From contig JALHCK010000009.1 of assembly GCA_022841205.1 (NCBI GenBank), positions 33,876 to 97,875 on the forward strand: a stretch of DNA of 64,000 bases, written 5' to 3'. This document shows, one piece after another, positions 8,398 through 18,062 of the stretch. Each line of letters opens with the position of its first letter. Positions within the stretch are counted from its first letter, which is position 1. Position numbers and translations under genes: made by a program. This stretch comes from Methanomicrobiales archaeon (GTDB taxonomy: Archaea > Halobacteriota > Methanomicrobia > Methanomicrobiales > Methanospirillaceae). The notes under the pieces are model-generated. The model saw nothing but the letters and a program-made list of their open reading frames with translations. It was not told the origin of the DNA and ran no database searches.

Positions 8398-10354
8398 CAA
8401 ATCCCGGGACATCATGAACGTGGATGTGGCAATTCCCGCAAAGGATGATGACTCCCCATTCCTTTCCGACTTTGACATCTATCTCTTCAGGCAGGGGAAA
8501 CATTACCGTCTCTACCGGAAGATGGGAAGCCATCCTGTCACGATAAACGGGGAACACGGGTCATGGTTTTGTGTATGGAGCCCCAATGCCCGGGAGGTCA
8601 GTGTTATCGGAGATTTCAACGGATGGGACCCCTCCCATGACATGCTGCAGGTACGTTATGATGAGTCCGGCATCTGGGAAGGCTTTATCTCCGGGGCACA
8701 CGAGGGGATGCGGTACAAGTACCACATTGTATCCCACCATAACGGGCATACGGCAGACAGGGGTGACCCGTTTGCCTTTTCCTGGGAAGTGCCACCGGCA
8801 ACGGCGTCCATCATCGCCCGGCCGCGTTTCGGGTGGCGGGACGGAGCCTGGGTGGCACGGCGGAGAGATGCGGGGAGCCTCGATGCCCCCCTCTCGATCT
8901 ACGAAATGCACCTCGGGTCGTGGCGGAAAGTCCCGGACGGGGGAGGAAGAAGCCCCACCTACCGGGAACTGGCCCCCATGCTTTCCGGGTACCTTTCAGA
9001 GATGGGCTTTTCCCACGTTGAGTTCCTCCCGGTAATGGAGCACCCGTACTACGGTTCATGGGGCTACCAGACCACCGGGTACTTCGCCCCGACCAGCAGG
9101 TATGGCAGTCCTGCTGACTTCATGTACCTTATCGACCACCTCCACCGCCATGGGATCGGGGTCATCCTCGACTGGGTCCCTTCCCACTTCCCGTCAGACC
9201 AGCACGGCCTTGGATTTTTTGACGGGACCTGCCTCTACGAGCATGCTTCAGCAGAGCGGGGGTTCCATCCGGAATGGAAGAGCCTGATCTTCAACTATGG
9301 GCGGTACGAAGTGCAATCGTTCCTGATCAGCAGTGCCCTTTTCTGGCTGGATATGTACCACGCCGACGGCCTGCGGGTGGACGGTGTCGCCTCCATGCTC
9401 TACCTCGATTACGCCCGGAAGGATGGGGAATGGACCCCCAACAGGTATGGAGGAAAAGAGAACCTTGAGGCTCTCTCCTTTCTCAGGAACCTCAATGAAG
9501 CTGTGTATGGCCACTACCCGGATGTCCAGACCATCGCCGAGGAATCGACGGCCTGGCCCATGGTCACGAGCCCCGTCTACTCGGGAGGAATTGGGTTTGG
9601 GCTTAAATGGAACATGGGGTGGATGCATGACACTCTCCAGTTCTTCTCCAGGGATTCCGTGCACAGGTCGTACCATATCCCTGAACTGACCTTCTCACTC
9701 TGTTATGCCTACTCTGAGAATTTCGTGCTCTGCCTGTCCCACGATGAAGTGGTCCATGGAAAAGGCTCGCTTTATAACAGGATGCCGGGAGACGACTGGC
9801 AGAAACTGGCCAACCTGAGGCTGCTTTTTGGATACATGTTTGTCCATCCGGGAAAGAAACTTATCTTCATGGGTGACGAACTGGGGCAGTGGTCAGAATG
9901 GGACCATGAGTCTTCTCTCCCGTGGCACCTCCTCGATATACCATCGCACAGGGGGATCCGGTCCTGGATCAGGGACTTAAACAGGGTATACCGGGAAGAA
10001 GCCGCACTCCACGCATCCGATTTCGATCCTGGAGGCTTCGAATGGATCGACTACGGGGACTCCCACAACGTTGCGTTCAGTTTTATCCGGCGCCACCCGG
10101 AATCCGGCAACAAGCTGCTTGCGATCTGCAACTTCACACCTGTCCCGCGAAAGGATTACCGGATCGGCCTCCCGGCTCCGGGAGTATGGACAGAAGTCCT
10201 CAACAGCGACTCTGAGCACTACTGCGGGTCAGGGATGGGCAACTTTGGATCGGTCGCCACGGTCCCGGTCCCGTTCCACGGCCGCCCCTTCTCCGCGGAA
10301 TTTACCCTCCCCCCGCTGGCCTTCCTGCTCTTCAAACACCAGGAGGATGAATGA
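8387..10354 (+). CDS. glgB: 1,4-alpha-glucan branching enzyme
   Basis: A 655-residue GH13 branching enzyme that makes alpha-1,6 branch points in glycogen. A CBM48-type beta domain occupies about residues 50-150 (SWFCVWSPNAREVSVIGDFN). The catalytic barrel follows, with the catalytic Asp in GLRVDGVASMLYLDY, the acid/base Glu in TIAEEST, and the third carboxylate in LSHDEVVHGK. A C-terminal all-beta domain closes the protein. The length is typical of the short GlgB forms. The start overlaps the GT4 gene by 11 bases and its stop is one base before the next start, so it is inside a tight operon. Confidence 0.95.
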   Translation: MADDKSRDIMNVDVAIPAKDDDSPFLSDFDIYLFRQGKHYRLYRKMGSHPVTINGEHGSWFCVWSPNAREVSVIGDFNGWDPSHDMLQVRYDESGIWEGFISGAHEGMRYKYHIVSHHNGHTADRGDPFAFSWEVPPATASIIARPRFGWRDGAWVARRRDAGSLDAPLSIYEMHLGSWRKVPDGGGRSPTYRELAPMLSGYLSEMGFSHVEFLPVMEHPYYGSWGYQTTGYFAPTSRYGSPADFMYLIDHLHRHGIGVILDWVPSHFPSDQHGLGFFDGTCLYEHASAERGFHPEWKSLIFNYGRYEVQSFLISSALFWLDMYHADGLRVDGVASMLYLDYARKDGEWTPNRYGGKENLEALSFLRNLNEAVYGHYPDVQTIAEESTAWPMVTSPVYSGGIGFGLKWNMGWMHDTLQFFSRDSVHRSYHIPELTFSLCYAYSENFVLCLSHDEVVHGKGSLYNRMPGDDWQKLANLRLLFGYMFVHPGKKLIFMGDELGQWSEWDHESSLPWHLLDIPSHRGIRSWIRDLNRVYREEAALHASDFDPGGFEWIDYGDSHNVAFSFIRRHPESGNKLLAICNFTPVPRKDYRIGLPAPGVWTEVLNSDSEHYCGSGMGNFGSVATVPVPFHGRPFSAEFTLPPLAFLLFKHQEDE

Positions 10355-10355
10355 T

Positions 10356-12731
10356 ATGGAAAAAAAGATCTGTATCCATGGACATTTTTACCAGCCTCCC
10401 CGCGAGAATCCCTGGACAGGGGTTGTCGGGCGGGATCGTTCCGTGGCGCCCTGGCATGACTGGAACGAACGGATCACTGATGAATGCTACCTTCCCAACA
10501 CCGCTGCACGGATCCTCGACCGGCAGGGCCTCATCAGGGTGGTCTCCAACAACTACTCAAGGATCAGCTATGACTTTGGCCCGACCCTGCTTGCCTGGCT
10601 CGAGCGTGAACGACCAGGTGTATACGAGGACGTACTTCGCGCCGATGCCCTGTCACAGGACCGGTTTTCAGGACATGGCAGTGCCCTCGCCCACCCATAT
10701 CACCATGTCATCCTTCCCCTTCTCTCCCGGGCCGACAAGGAGACCGAAATCCGGTGGGGGATCCGTGATTTCGAGGACCGGTTCGGTAGATTCCCGGAAG
10801 GGGTGTGGCTCCCTGAAATGGCAGTCGATATGGAAACCCTCTCCGTCCTTGCAGACCATGGCATCCTCTTTACCGTGCTTTCCCCACACCAGGGACGGAG
10901 TGTCACGCAGTCCGCGAAAGAAAATCCCGCAGGAGACACTGGCATCGATCCTGCCATTCCGTACCGGTGCCCACTGCCGGGCGAGACCAGCATAGCTGTC
11001 TTTTTCCATGATGCTGCCCTGAGCTCGCGGGTGGCGTTCGGTGACCTGCTCGAAAACGGTGACAGGTTTGCTGATGCCCTCCTCTCCGCATCGCCCCGGG
11101 GAGGGCTTGTCAGTATCGCAACCGATGGAGAAACCTACGGCCATCACCGCTCCTTTGGAGATATGGCCCTTGGATGGTGCCTGGAGCGCATCGAGTCCTC
11201 TGTTCCCGGCACGCTGACAGTCTATGGGGAGCATCTGGCAGAGCGCCCTCCCGAACAGGAGGTCGAAATTGTCGAGCGCACGTCATGGAGCTGTCCCCAT
11301 GGGATCGATCGGTGGTGGAGAGGTTGCACCTGTGAATCGGGGAGGCAGGCAGGGTGGGACCACGGGTGGAGGGGGCCGTTTTACACCGCCATCGATGATC
11401 TCTCTCTCCGGCTCGCGGAAATCTTCTCCCGGGAGGCAGGGGCCTTCTTCCGTGACCCGGGGGAAGCAAGGGACGGGTGCCAGGATCTGTTCAGTAACTC
11501 TTCAGCTGATTCCATTGAGAAATTTTTCCACAACCATGCCCGCCGACCCCTTTTGGCAGAAGAGCAGGGTAAGGCGCTTGCATTGCTTGAAATGGCCAGG
11601 CAGAGCCTTGCGATGAAGACCAGCTGCGCATGGTTCTTTGACGATATCGCAGATGGGGAGGCGGTCCAGGTCCTCTGCTCCGCTGCACGTGCGATCCAGA
11701 TCGCCAGTGAACAGACCGGGATCCATCTCGAGAGAGCATTCGTGGAGAGCCTTTCGGCGATTACAGGGAACCGCCCGCAGTATCCTGACGGAGGTGCAGT
11801 CTACCGTGACTGTGTCCTTTCCCGGCTACTTACCCCCGGGGATCAGGCAGCCTGCCTTGCGCTGATGGAGATTTCCGGGGGATCTGCACACGTTCTCCAT
11901 GCAGACGACTATTCCGGAGAGTTACTCTCTTCGGGGGAGATCAGGCCGACACACGATCTCTCGCTCCTGGTAAAGCCAATCGGGTACTGTTTCATGAGTC
12001 CGGGTGCAGACAGTGCCATTCTCGGCCTTGTCTCTGGTGGAATCCCCGCAGGCGAACGAGCTGGAGAAGTCCAGGGGCTCCTCCTGAAAAAAGGGTATTT
12101 TGCAGCAGCAGAACGGCTGGCGGCTCTCTTCTCGCCTGTTATCGGTATCGATGAATTCCCTCCGGCCGCCCGGCACATGTTTGTCCGCTCTCATCTGTCC
12201 AGGGTAACCCGGGCTTTTGAGAGAGCAGCAGGAGTTCTCTTTGAGAAGTACACAGCCCTGGAACAGGATCACCGGCTTTACCCTCCCTGGATAGTTCGCC
12301 TGGAACGGTACATGCTTTCATCCCGTCTGGAAGAAGCCTTCTTATCACCGGATTCCAGTATAGAAGATGTGCGGAACCTTACAAAAGCAGTTTTTGACCT
12401 GGGGATGACGGGGGTGCTGCAGGGCGTGCAACCATCAATGAACCGCTTCATCACCCGGCTCATGGAAGACTGGGTTTCCGATCCCGGAGATGGTGACCGG
12501 TTAAATACGGTAATTGAAGGCCTTGTGCTGGCAAGGAACGCCGGTGCACCATATCCGGAATGGCTCCTCCAGAATCAATTCATTCCAGTCCGGGACGGCC
12601 CTGCCCGTGCATGGGAGGCCGGTGCCCGTACCGGGGATGAGGAAGCAGTTGCATGGTGGGAAGCATTCCAGTCACTCGGCAGGATACTTGGCGTCAGCGT
12701 TCCGGGAGGGGCCGGCTATCCACCGCAATGA
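10356..12731 (+). CDS. GH57 glycoside hydrolase with DUF3536 domain
   Basis: A 791-residue protein. The GH57 catalytic part starts directly (KKICIHGHFYQPPRENPW, the His-Gln-Pro type region 1 variant), has VWLPEMAVDMETL with the likely nucleophile Glu, and ATDGETYGHH with the acid/base Asp. The C-terminal half is the DUF3536 helical region. Related proteins are annotated as alpha-amylase or amylopullulanase-like and sit in glycogen gene clusters. AGGAGG at 10341-10346 lies 9 bases before ATG 10356; the in-frame ATG at 10347 touches it and is less likely. The 3' end shares ATGA with the proposed malQ start. Confidence 0.85.
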   Translation: MEKKICIHGHFYQPPRENPWTGVVGRDRSVAPWHDWNERITDECYLPNTAARILDRQGLIRVVSNNYSRISYDFGPTLLAWLERERPGVYEDVLRADALSQDRFSGHGSALAHPYHHVILPLLSRADKETEIRWGIRDFEDRFGRFPEGVWLPEMAVDMETLSVLADHGILFTVLSPHQGRSVTQSAKENPAGDTGIDPAIPYRCPLPGETSIAVFFHDAALSSRVAFGDLLENGDRFADALLSASPRGGLVSIATDGETYGHHRSFGDMALGWCLERIESSVPGTLTVYGEHLAERPPEQEVEIVERTSWSCPHGIDRWWRGCTCESGRQAGWDHGWRGPFYTAIDDLSLRLAEIFSREAGAFFRDPGEARDGCQDLFSNSSADSIEKFFHNHARRPLLAEEQGKALALLEMARQSLAMKTSCAWFFDDIADGEAVQVLCSAARAIQIASEQTGIHLERAFVESLSAITGNRPQYPDGGAVYRDCVLSRLLTPGDQAACLALMEISGGSAHVLHADDYSGELLSSGEIRPTHDLSLLVKPIGYCFMSPGADSAILGLVSGGIPAGERAGEVQGLLLKKGYFAAAERLAALFSPVIGIDEFPPAARHMFVRSHLSRVTRAFERAAGVLFEKYTALEQDHRLYPPWIVRLERYMLSSRLEEAFLSPDSSIEDVRNLTKAVFDLGMTGVLQGVQPSMNRFITRLMEDWVSDPGDGDRLNTVIEGLVLARNAGAPYPEWLLQNQFIPVRDGPARAWEAGARTGDEEAVAWWEAFQSLGRILGVSVPGGAGYPPQ

Positions 12732-14232
12732 GCCCTGCTGCAGGGATTTTTGCAGGGCATCGGGACTTCTCCTGCACATAACATCGCTTCCATCCCGTTT
12801 TGGGGCAGGAGACCTTGGCCCTGAAGCGTTCCGGTTCGTGACTTCACTTTCAAAGGCGGGACAGTCATTCTGGCAGGTACTTCCACTGCACCCGACCGAT
12901 GGAGGACATCAGCACTCACCCTACCATGCGACCTCGCTCTTTGCATTGAACCCTCTGCTGATCAGCCCCGATCTCCTGATACGTGATGGAATCATCGAAG
13001 AAGGGCATCCAGGCATGCAACCACTCGCTGATGTGGAATGGGGGGGCCTCATCAGTGGAGCTCCCATAAAGCTCGCATTTCTCCGGACTGCAGCACGGGA
13101 AAACCATTGCGGCCGGGGCGATGCCGGGTTCGAGCGCTTCAGAAAAGAGAACCGCGAATGGCTCGATGATTACGCCATCTTTTCAGCAATTGCGCGTAGC
13201 AGGGGTGTGGACTGGTCAGCATGGCCACAGGACATCCGGGGCCGTGAACCTTCAGTCCTGGAGAGAATTGCCACGGAACTGGAACCGGCTGTCCGGGAAG
13301 AACAGTACATACAGTATCTCGCTTTTACCCAGTGGGATGGCCTCCACAGGCATGCCAGAAATTACGGTGTCCAGATTATTGGAGACCTGCCGTTTTACCC
13401 GGCGTACGAGAGCGCCGATGTCTGGTCCCATCCCGACCTCTTTTTGCTTGACAGCGACGGGCGACCCGCTGCTGTTGCCGGCGTCCCGCCTGACTACTTC
13501 AGCAGTACCGGGCAGTGGTGGGGCAACCCCGTCTACAGGTGGGAGGAGATCGAAAAACAGGGTTTTTCGTGGTGGGTGGACCGCGTGGAACACATGTTCA
13601 GGCTCTGTGATTGCCTCAGATTCGATCATTTCCGGGGGCTCCAGGCATTCTGGAAGATCCCCGCCGGCGCTGCAACGGCCAGGGAGGGGTCCTGGGTCCG
13701 GGCACCCGGACACGCCCTCCTCTCCAGCCTCACCTCAAAGCGGCCCTCCCTCCCCCTGATTGCCGAAGACCTCGGGACTATCACCCCGGACGTCAGGGAA
13801 CTGATGGCGCATTTCGGAATCCCGGGAACGCGGGTATTGCAGTTCGGATTCGACCCAGACCCGGGAAACCCACACGCTCCCGGAGCCATCCGGGAAGATG
13901 TCGTGCTCTATACCGGGACCCATGACAACAATACGATGAGAGGATGGTTCGAGGAAGAGGCGGGACCTGATCAAAAAGAACGTATCACCGCGGCCCTTGA
14001 GAAAGTTCCCTCTTCCCCCGAGATTGCCCGGGATATGATCTCACTGGCGCTCGGGTCCCCCGCACGACTGGTGATAATCCCCGTCCAGGATCTCCTCTGT
14101 CTCGGCAGCTGGGCACGGATGAACCTTCCTGGAACAACGGAAGGGAACTGGCAGTGGAGGCTTTTGCCCGGTGAGCCGGGAGCAGATGACTGGACATGGC
14201 TGTTGGAAAACACCACCCGCGCCGGGCGGTAA
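12728..14232 (+). CDS. malQ: 4-alpha-glucanotransferase (GH77), N-terminus frameshifted as read
   Basis: A GH77 amylomaltase of about 500 residues that moves glucan chains between maltodextrins. Its motifs are SGLLLHITSLPSRFGAGDLG at the start, IIGDLPFYPAYESADVW, the catalytic core DCLRFDHFRGLQAFW, LIAEDLGTITPDV and YTGTHDNNT. The body is read in the frame open from 12514, but that frame has no ATG near the proper start. An ATG at 12728 makes a classic ATGA overlap with the upstream stop and gives MSPAAGIF, in a different frame. Adding one T to the T5 run at 12747-12751 joins both into MSPAAGIFCRASGLLL. If the sequence is right as shown, a TTG at 12688 would be the start. Product call is firm; the start is not. 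Confidence 0.88.
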
Positions 14233-14381
14233 CTGCTTGCTGGTTCCCGGGGTTTCCCTCACGAAAGTCACATCCGGGGACACTTAGCCTCCATCCTTTT
14301 TTTGAGGGAGGTTGGGGCATGACTACCTATTTTCCAGGGGTAATGGCACCAGACCGGGGATTCAATCCCAAAACGGAAAAG

Positions 14382-14388
14382 TTATACC
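14382..14388 (+). promoter_or_regulatory. TATA-like box before the phosphorylase gene
   Basis: TTATACC lies about 35 bases before the TTG at 14420. Transcription would start about 14407-14411. This suggests the phosphorylase has its own promoter in addition to read-through from the operon. The 187-base gap after malQ otherwise holds only an imperfect CCTCC/GGAGG hairpin around a T7 run near 14290-14315. Confidence 0.35.
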
Positions 14389-14419
14389 TGTTCTGGCATC
14401 GATACCATGATGAATACCT

Positions 14420-16594
14420 TTGCAGAGCGTGCAGATACACCGGCCGGAAGGGGAACCGATCCCCGAGCGGATACACGGTCTGGCAGACCTTGCCTATAAC
14501 CTCTGGTGGAGCTGGCATCCCGAGGTCCGCATCCTTTTCAAGCAGATAAACCCCCATGCCTGGAGAGAGAGCATCCATAACCCGGTGAAGATGCTGCAGG
14601 ATATCCCCGACTCTTTCTTTAGAAAGGTCGCGTCAAACCCCGAATACCTGCGCCGCTACGATATCTCAATGGACCGGTTTTCGCGGTATATGAAGAACCG
14701 CAATGGATGGTTCTCTGAGAAGTACCCCTCCTCCCGGGCACTCACCATTGCCTACTTCTCCGCTGAATACGGGTTACACCACTCCCTCCCCTTCTATGCC
14801 GGAGGTCTTGGGTTTCTCGCAGGAGACCACCTGAAGGAGTGCAGTGACCTCGGGGTTCCCATGGTGGCCGTTGGGTTCATGTACTCACAGGGCTACCTCC
14901 ACCAGCGCATCCTCCCTGATGGATGGCAGGACAACTTCTGGGAGAACCTGGATCGGGATGCAGCCCCGGTTTCACGGGTGATGGCACCTTCCGGAGAGCA
15001 GCTGGTAATCGAGGTTCCCCACATAACACCACCGATTTACGTTGCTGTCTGGCGCGCCGATATCGGCAAGGTCCCCCTTTTCCTGCTTGACACCGATATC
15101 CCCGAGAATTCACAGGCCAACCGGGCCATCGCTTCGCGCCTCTACACAGGTGACAGCGAGCAGCGCCTGGTCCAGGAAATTGTCCTTGGTATCGGGGGGC
15201 GCAAGGTCCTGAGCGAACTGGGGGTCGATTTTTCTGCCGTGCACCTCAACGAAGGCCACTCAGCATTCGCCCTACTCGAACGGATCAGGGAGCTCGTCGA
15301 AGACGGCCTCTCATTTTCTGATGCGCTGTACCGGGTACGGGGGACTTCGATATTCACCACCCACACTCCGCTTGCCGCGGGAAACGATATATTCCCGCTA
15401 TCCCTCATTGACAAGTACTTTTCGAGTTATTATCCTGCGCTTGGAACTGACCGGTTGGAGTTCTTCGAACTTGGCAGGAACCCCACTGATCCACCTGGAG
15501 GGTTCAACATGGCTGCCTGTGCCTTCAAGCTCACGGCATTCCATAACGCGGTATCCCGGAGGCACTGCGGTGTAACCCGGCAGCTCTGGCGCCAGCTCTG
15601 GCCTGACCTGCCTGAAAAGAAGACCCCTATCGATTACATAACGAACGGCGTACATATCCCCACATGGCTGAATCCCCGGATGGAGAGGCTCCTTTCCACT
15701 GCTATCAGCCCGGTCTGCCCCCATTGGCAGTATGAACACGATAATCCCGAGCTCTGGGAGCTGGTCGACGAGATCCCTGACAAGGAACTCTGGGCACTCC
15801 ACCTCTGGCTCAAAGCCAAGCTGTTCAACAGGATCAGGGAACGGAAACGGCAGCGCTGGGCATCTCTTCTCAAGGAACCCATCAACCTTGTCGCTGACGG
15901 CCTGATGCTGAACCCCTCGGTCCTCACCATTGGCTTTGCCCGCAGGTTCTCTGCCTACAAGAGGGCAGACCTTATCTTCCATGATACCGATCGCTTGAAG
16001 CGGATCGTAACGAACCGCTGGCTACCGGTCCAGATTGTCTTTGCCGGAAAAGCCCATCCGAATGATACCGAGGGAAAAGAGATCCTCCGGAGGATATACC
16101 GGCATGCACTTGATCCCGGGTTTGGAGGAAGGATTGCCTTTGTTGAAGATTATGGTGAGCAGACAGCCCAGTACCTGGTCCATGGTGTTGACGTCTGGCT
16201 CAACAATCCCCTGCCACCAATGGAGGCCTGTGGGACCAGCGGGATGAAGGCCGCCCTGAACGGGGTACTTAACTGCAGCATTCGTGATGGCTGGTGGCTC
16301 GAAGCCTACAACGGGAAGAACGGCTGGGCGTTTGGAGGGGAGAGCTGGTCTCCCGAGCGGAACGCGCAGGATGCCGCAGAGCTGTATTATCTTCTCGAAA
16401 AAGAGATCATCCCACTCTACTATTCCGCTTCCCTCGACTCTATTCCGCACGGGTGGGTGCAGATGATGAAGGAATCGATAAAGAGCATTGCCCCTGTATT
16501 TTCATCCCGGCGCATGGTCAAGGAATATGTTGACCGGTACTACCCCTCCCTGCTGACATGTGCCGAGACCGGGTTCAGCGTGTGCCCCATCTGA
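14420..16594 (+). CDS. alpha-glucan phosphorylase (GT35)
   Basis: A 724-residue glycogen/starch phosphorylase of the short archaeal-bacterial type (often annotated GlgP), releasing glucose 1-phosphate from alpha-glucans. Diagnostic blocks are LAYNLWWSWHPE at the start, AYFSAEYGLHHSLPFYAGGLG, VHLNEGHSAFALLERI, FTTHTPLAAGND, GFARRFSAYKRADL, and the pyridoxal-phosphate region PPMEACGTSGMKAALNG with its Lys. The frame opens with TTG at 14420 (GTG at 14429 is an option). An ATG pair at 14407/14410 fits the TATA box better but is in another frame; one extra base near GGAAGGGG would explain it. It completes the glycogen operon by supplying breakdown. Confidence 0.93.
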   Translation: MQSVQIHRPEGEPIPERIHGLADLAYNLWWSWHPEVRILFKQINPHAWRESIHNPVKMLQDIPDSFFRKVASNPEYLRRYDISMDRFSRYMKNRNGWFSEKYPSSRALTIAYFSAEYGLHHSLPFYAGGLGFLAGDHLKECSDLGVPMVAVGFMYSQGYLHQRILPDGWQDNFWENLDRDAAPVSRVMAPSGEQLVIEVPHITPPIYVAVWRADIGKVPLFLLDTDIPENSQANRAIASRLYTGDSEQRLVQEIVLGIGGRKVLSELGVDFSAVHLNEGHSAFALLERIRELVEDGLSFSDALYRVRGTSIFTTHTPLAAGNDIFPLSLIDKYFSSYYPALGTDRLEFFELGRNPTDPPGGFNMAACAFKLTAFHNAVSRRHCGVTRQLWRQLWPDLPEKKTPIDYITNGVHIPTWLNPRMERLLSTAISPVCPHWQYEHDNPELWELVDEIPDKELWALHLWLKAKLFNRIRERKRQRWASLLKEPINLVADGLMLNPSVLTIGFARRFSAYKRADLIFHDTDRLKRIVTNRWLPVQIVFAGKAHPNDTEGKEILRRIYRHALDPGFGGRIAFVEDYGEQTAQYLVHGVDVWLNNPLPPMEACGTSGMKAALNGVLNCSIRDGWWLEAYNGKNGWAFGGESWSPERNAQDAAELYYLLEKEIIPLYYSASLDSIPHGWVQMMKESIKSIAPVFSSRRMVKEYVDRYYPSLLTCAETGFSVCPI

Positions 16595-16661
16595 TGGCTG
16601 GTTGCGGCCACCAGTAACTGCGTCATTTCCGTTCTTTTCCATCTGCGCCCTTGTTCTTCCA

Positions 16662-17720
16662 CTAACCGGGAACCCGTGGCAGCTCGGGCGGATAGCGGTT
16701 AATCTCTTCCGGGCGTGCCCGCACCTCAAGGGTGATTGGATATCCCAGCCGTTTCTCCATCATCTTTGCCAGCCCTTCAATATCGGGAAGGTCCCCGCTC
16801 CCGGTGACAGCGACCATGATCTCGGCGGGACCAAGCACCAGCATATCGTCAGGGCTGTAGCGGATGGACACCTCACGGATGTTGTAGGAGGTGCCTTTGA
16901 GCCATTCGCTGACCGAATCCCGTGCCATTTCGAGATCCATTTCATATTCGAGTGTGCGGTACCCGTTGAACCCGAGCAGGAGGGCAACAATGAGAACCCC
17001 GACCAGAGCGATTTCGATGGCATGCTTCCGGCGCACTGTCCCTTCTATGCTCGCCTGGCGTGCGTTTATTCCGGAAAGGTAGAGAACAGCTCCGCCAGCG
17101 AGGATGATGGCGAGAAAGTTTGTCACGAAGAGGAGCATTGCCCCCCCGGCATCAATCCAGTGTGCTTTAGAGAGGGCAACGCCCGCAACAGACAGCGGGG
17201 GAATGAGAGATATGGCGATGGCAACTCCGGGCAGCGTGTCGCTTACATCCTCCCGGGAGACGGCATAAGCCCCGGCGGCACCCGATGCCATCGCCACGAA
17301 CAGGGCCAAAAGATCGGGCGAGACGCGAGTGGAAATCTCGGGGTTTGTGCCAAAGTCTATGATCACTGGCGAGACAAAGAGGGAGAGCAGCACGGCAAGT
17401 GCAATGACATAGGCCGTGCTCATGACCACGACCAGCACCGACTGGGTCATCCGGTTACTGTTACCAAGCACGATGGCGAGGGTAGTGGCCATGATGGGGG
17501 TCATCAGCGGGGCGATGATCATGGCCCCGATAACCATTGCTGTTGACCCGGAGATGACTCCGTATGTGGCGATCACCGTTGCCAGCGTCAGGAGGACGAC
17601 ATAGTTGGTCATCTGGCGAAGCCTCATTTCCCCCTCGAAGAAAAGTTTCTCTTCCATCACCGGGAGATACTCCTGATCAAACCGGTTCTTCTCTACCCAT
17701 TCGGACAACATTTTGCCCAT
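16662..17720 (-). CDS. DUF389 integral membrane protein
   Basis: A 352-residue protein of the DUF389 (TIGR00341) family. The core has about six to seven membrane helices with the family's typical runs VIGAMIIAPLMTPIMA, SLIPPLSVAGVAL and MLLFVTNFLAIILAGG. A soluble C-terminal tail of about 100 residues carries beta strands and a helix. No transport or enzyme activity is established for the family. The frame extends to 17735 but a TATA box at 17750-17757 favours the ATG at 17720, giving a leaderless message. It converges on the phosphorylase gene with only 67 bases between stops. Confidence 0.85.
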   Translation of the reverse strand: MGKMLSEWVEKNRFDQEYLPVMEEKLFFEGEMRLRQMTNYVVLLTLATVIATYGVISGSTAMVIGAMIIAPLMTPIMATTLAIVLGNSNRMTQSVLVVVMSTAYVIALAVLLSLFVSPVIIDFGTNPEISTRVSPDLLALFVAMASGAAGAYAVSREDVSDTLPGVAIAISLIPPLSVAGVALSKAHWIDAGGAMLLFVTNFLAIILAGGAVLYLSGINARQASIEGTVRRKHAIEIALVGVLIVALLLGFNGYRTLEYEMDLEMARDSVSEWLKGTSYNIREVSIRYSPDDMLVLGPAEIMVAVTGSGDLPDIEGLAKMMEKRLGYPITLEVRARPEEINRYPPELPRVPG

Positions 17721-17749
17721 GCTCCGGACATTCAATCTGTCCGGGAGGA

Positions 17750-17757
17750 TTCATATA
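17750..17757 (-). promoter_or_regulatory. TATA box of the DUF389 gene
   Basis: Minus strand ATTATATG, about 30 bases before the ATG at 17720. The remaining bases 17760-18062, between this and the divergent secreted-protein gene, contain no open frame I can support; they presumably hold the second promoter. Confidence 0.45.
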
Positions 17758-18062
17758 ATCTTGGCGAGGGGTAGCTCTTCCGGAGAGGTGCAGGGATAAA
17801 ACTCTTCAGAAGGAACGGTGTGCGATAATAATTCCCGGTAGTTCAATCCTGGAAGGTCATATTGCATCCACGATTGAGAGTGATAGGATCCATGTGAACT
17901 GGTCACAGGGGAAGAGATGGATTATTATCAGTCCTCGGACAGTTTTGAGACCTTTACAAGCGAGGATTGGGCCGCCGTCTTAACGCCTTTTCCATGATTT
18001 ATCTAACAGGGAGTATCTGATACATTCATAAGGATGAAGCAGGTACACAGCTGTGGGAAACG

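Noticed and set aside
7123..8478. Long minus-strand frame (451 codons) across the GT4 gene
   Set aside because: The plus strand codes for a full GT4 enzyme with motifs; the minus frame is Pro/Arg-rich shadow sequence.
14196..14549. Plus frame with YLFWHRYHDEYLCRACRY between malQ and the phosphorylase
   Set aside because: It overlaps malQ at one end and the phosphorylase at the other and contains the likely promoter; no family match.
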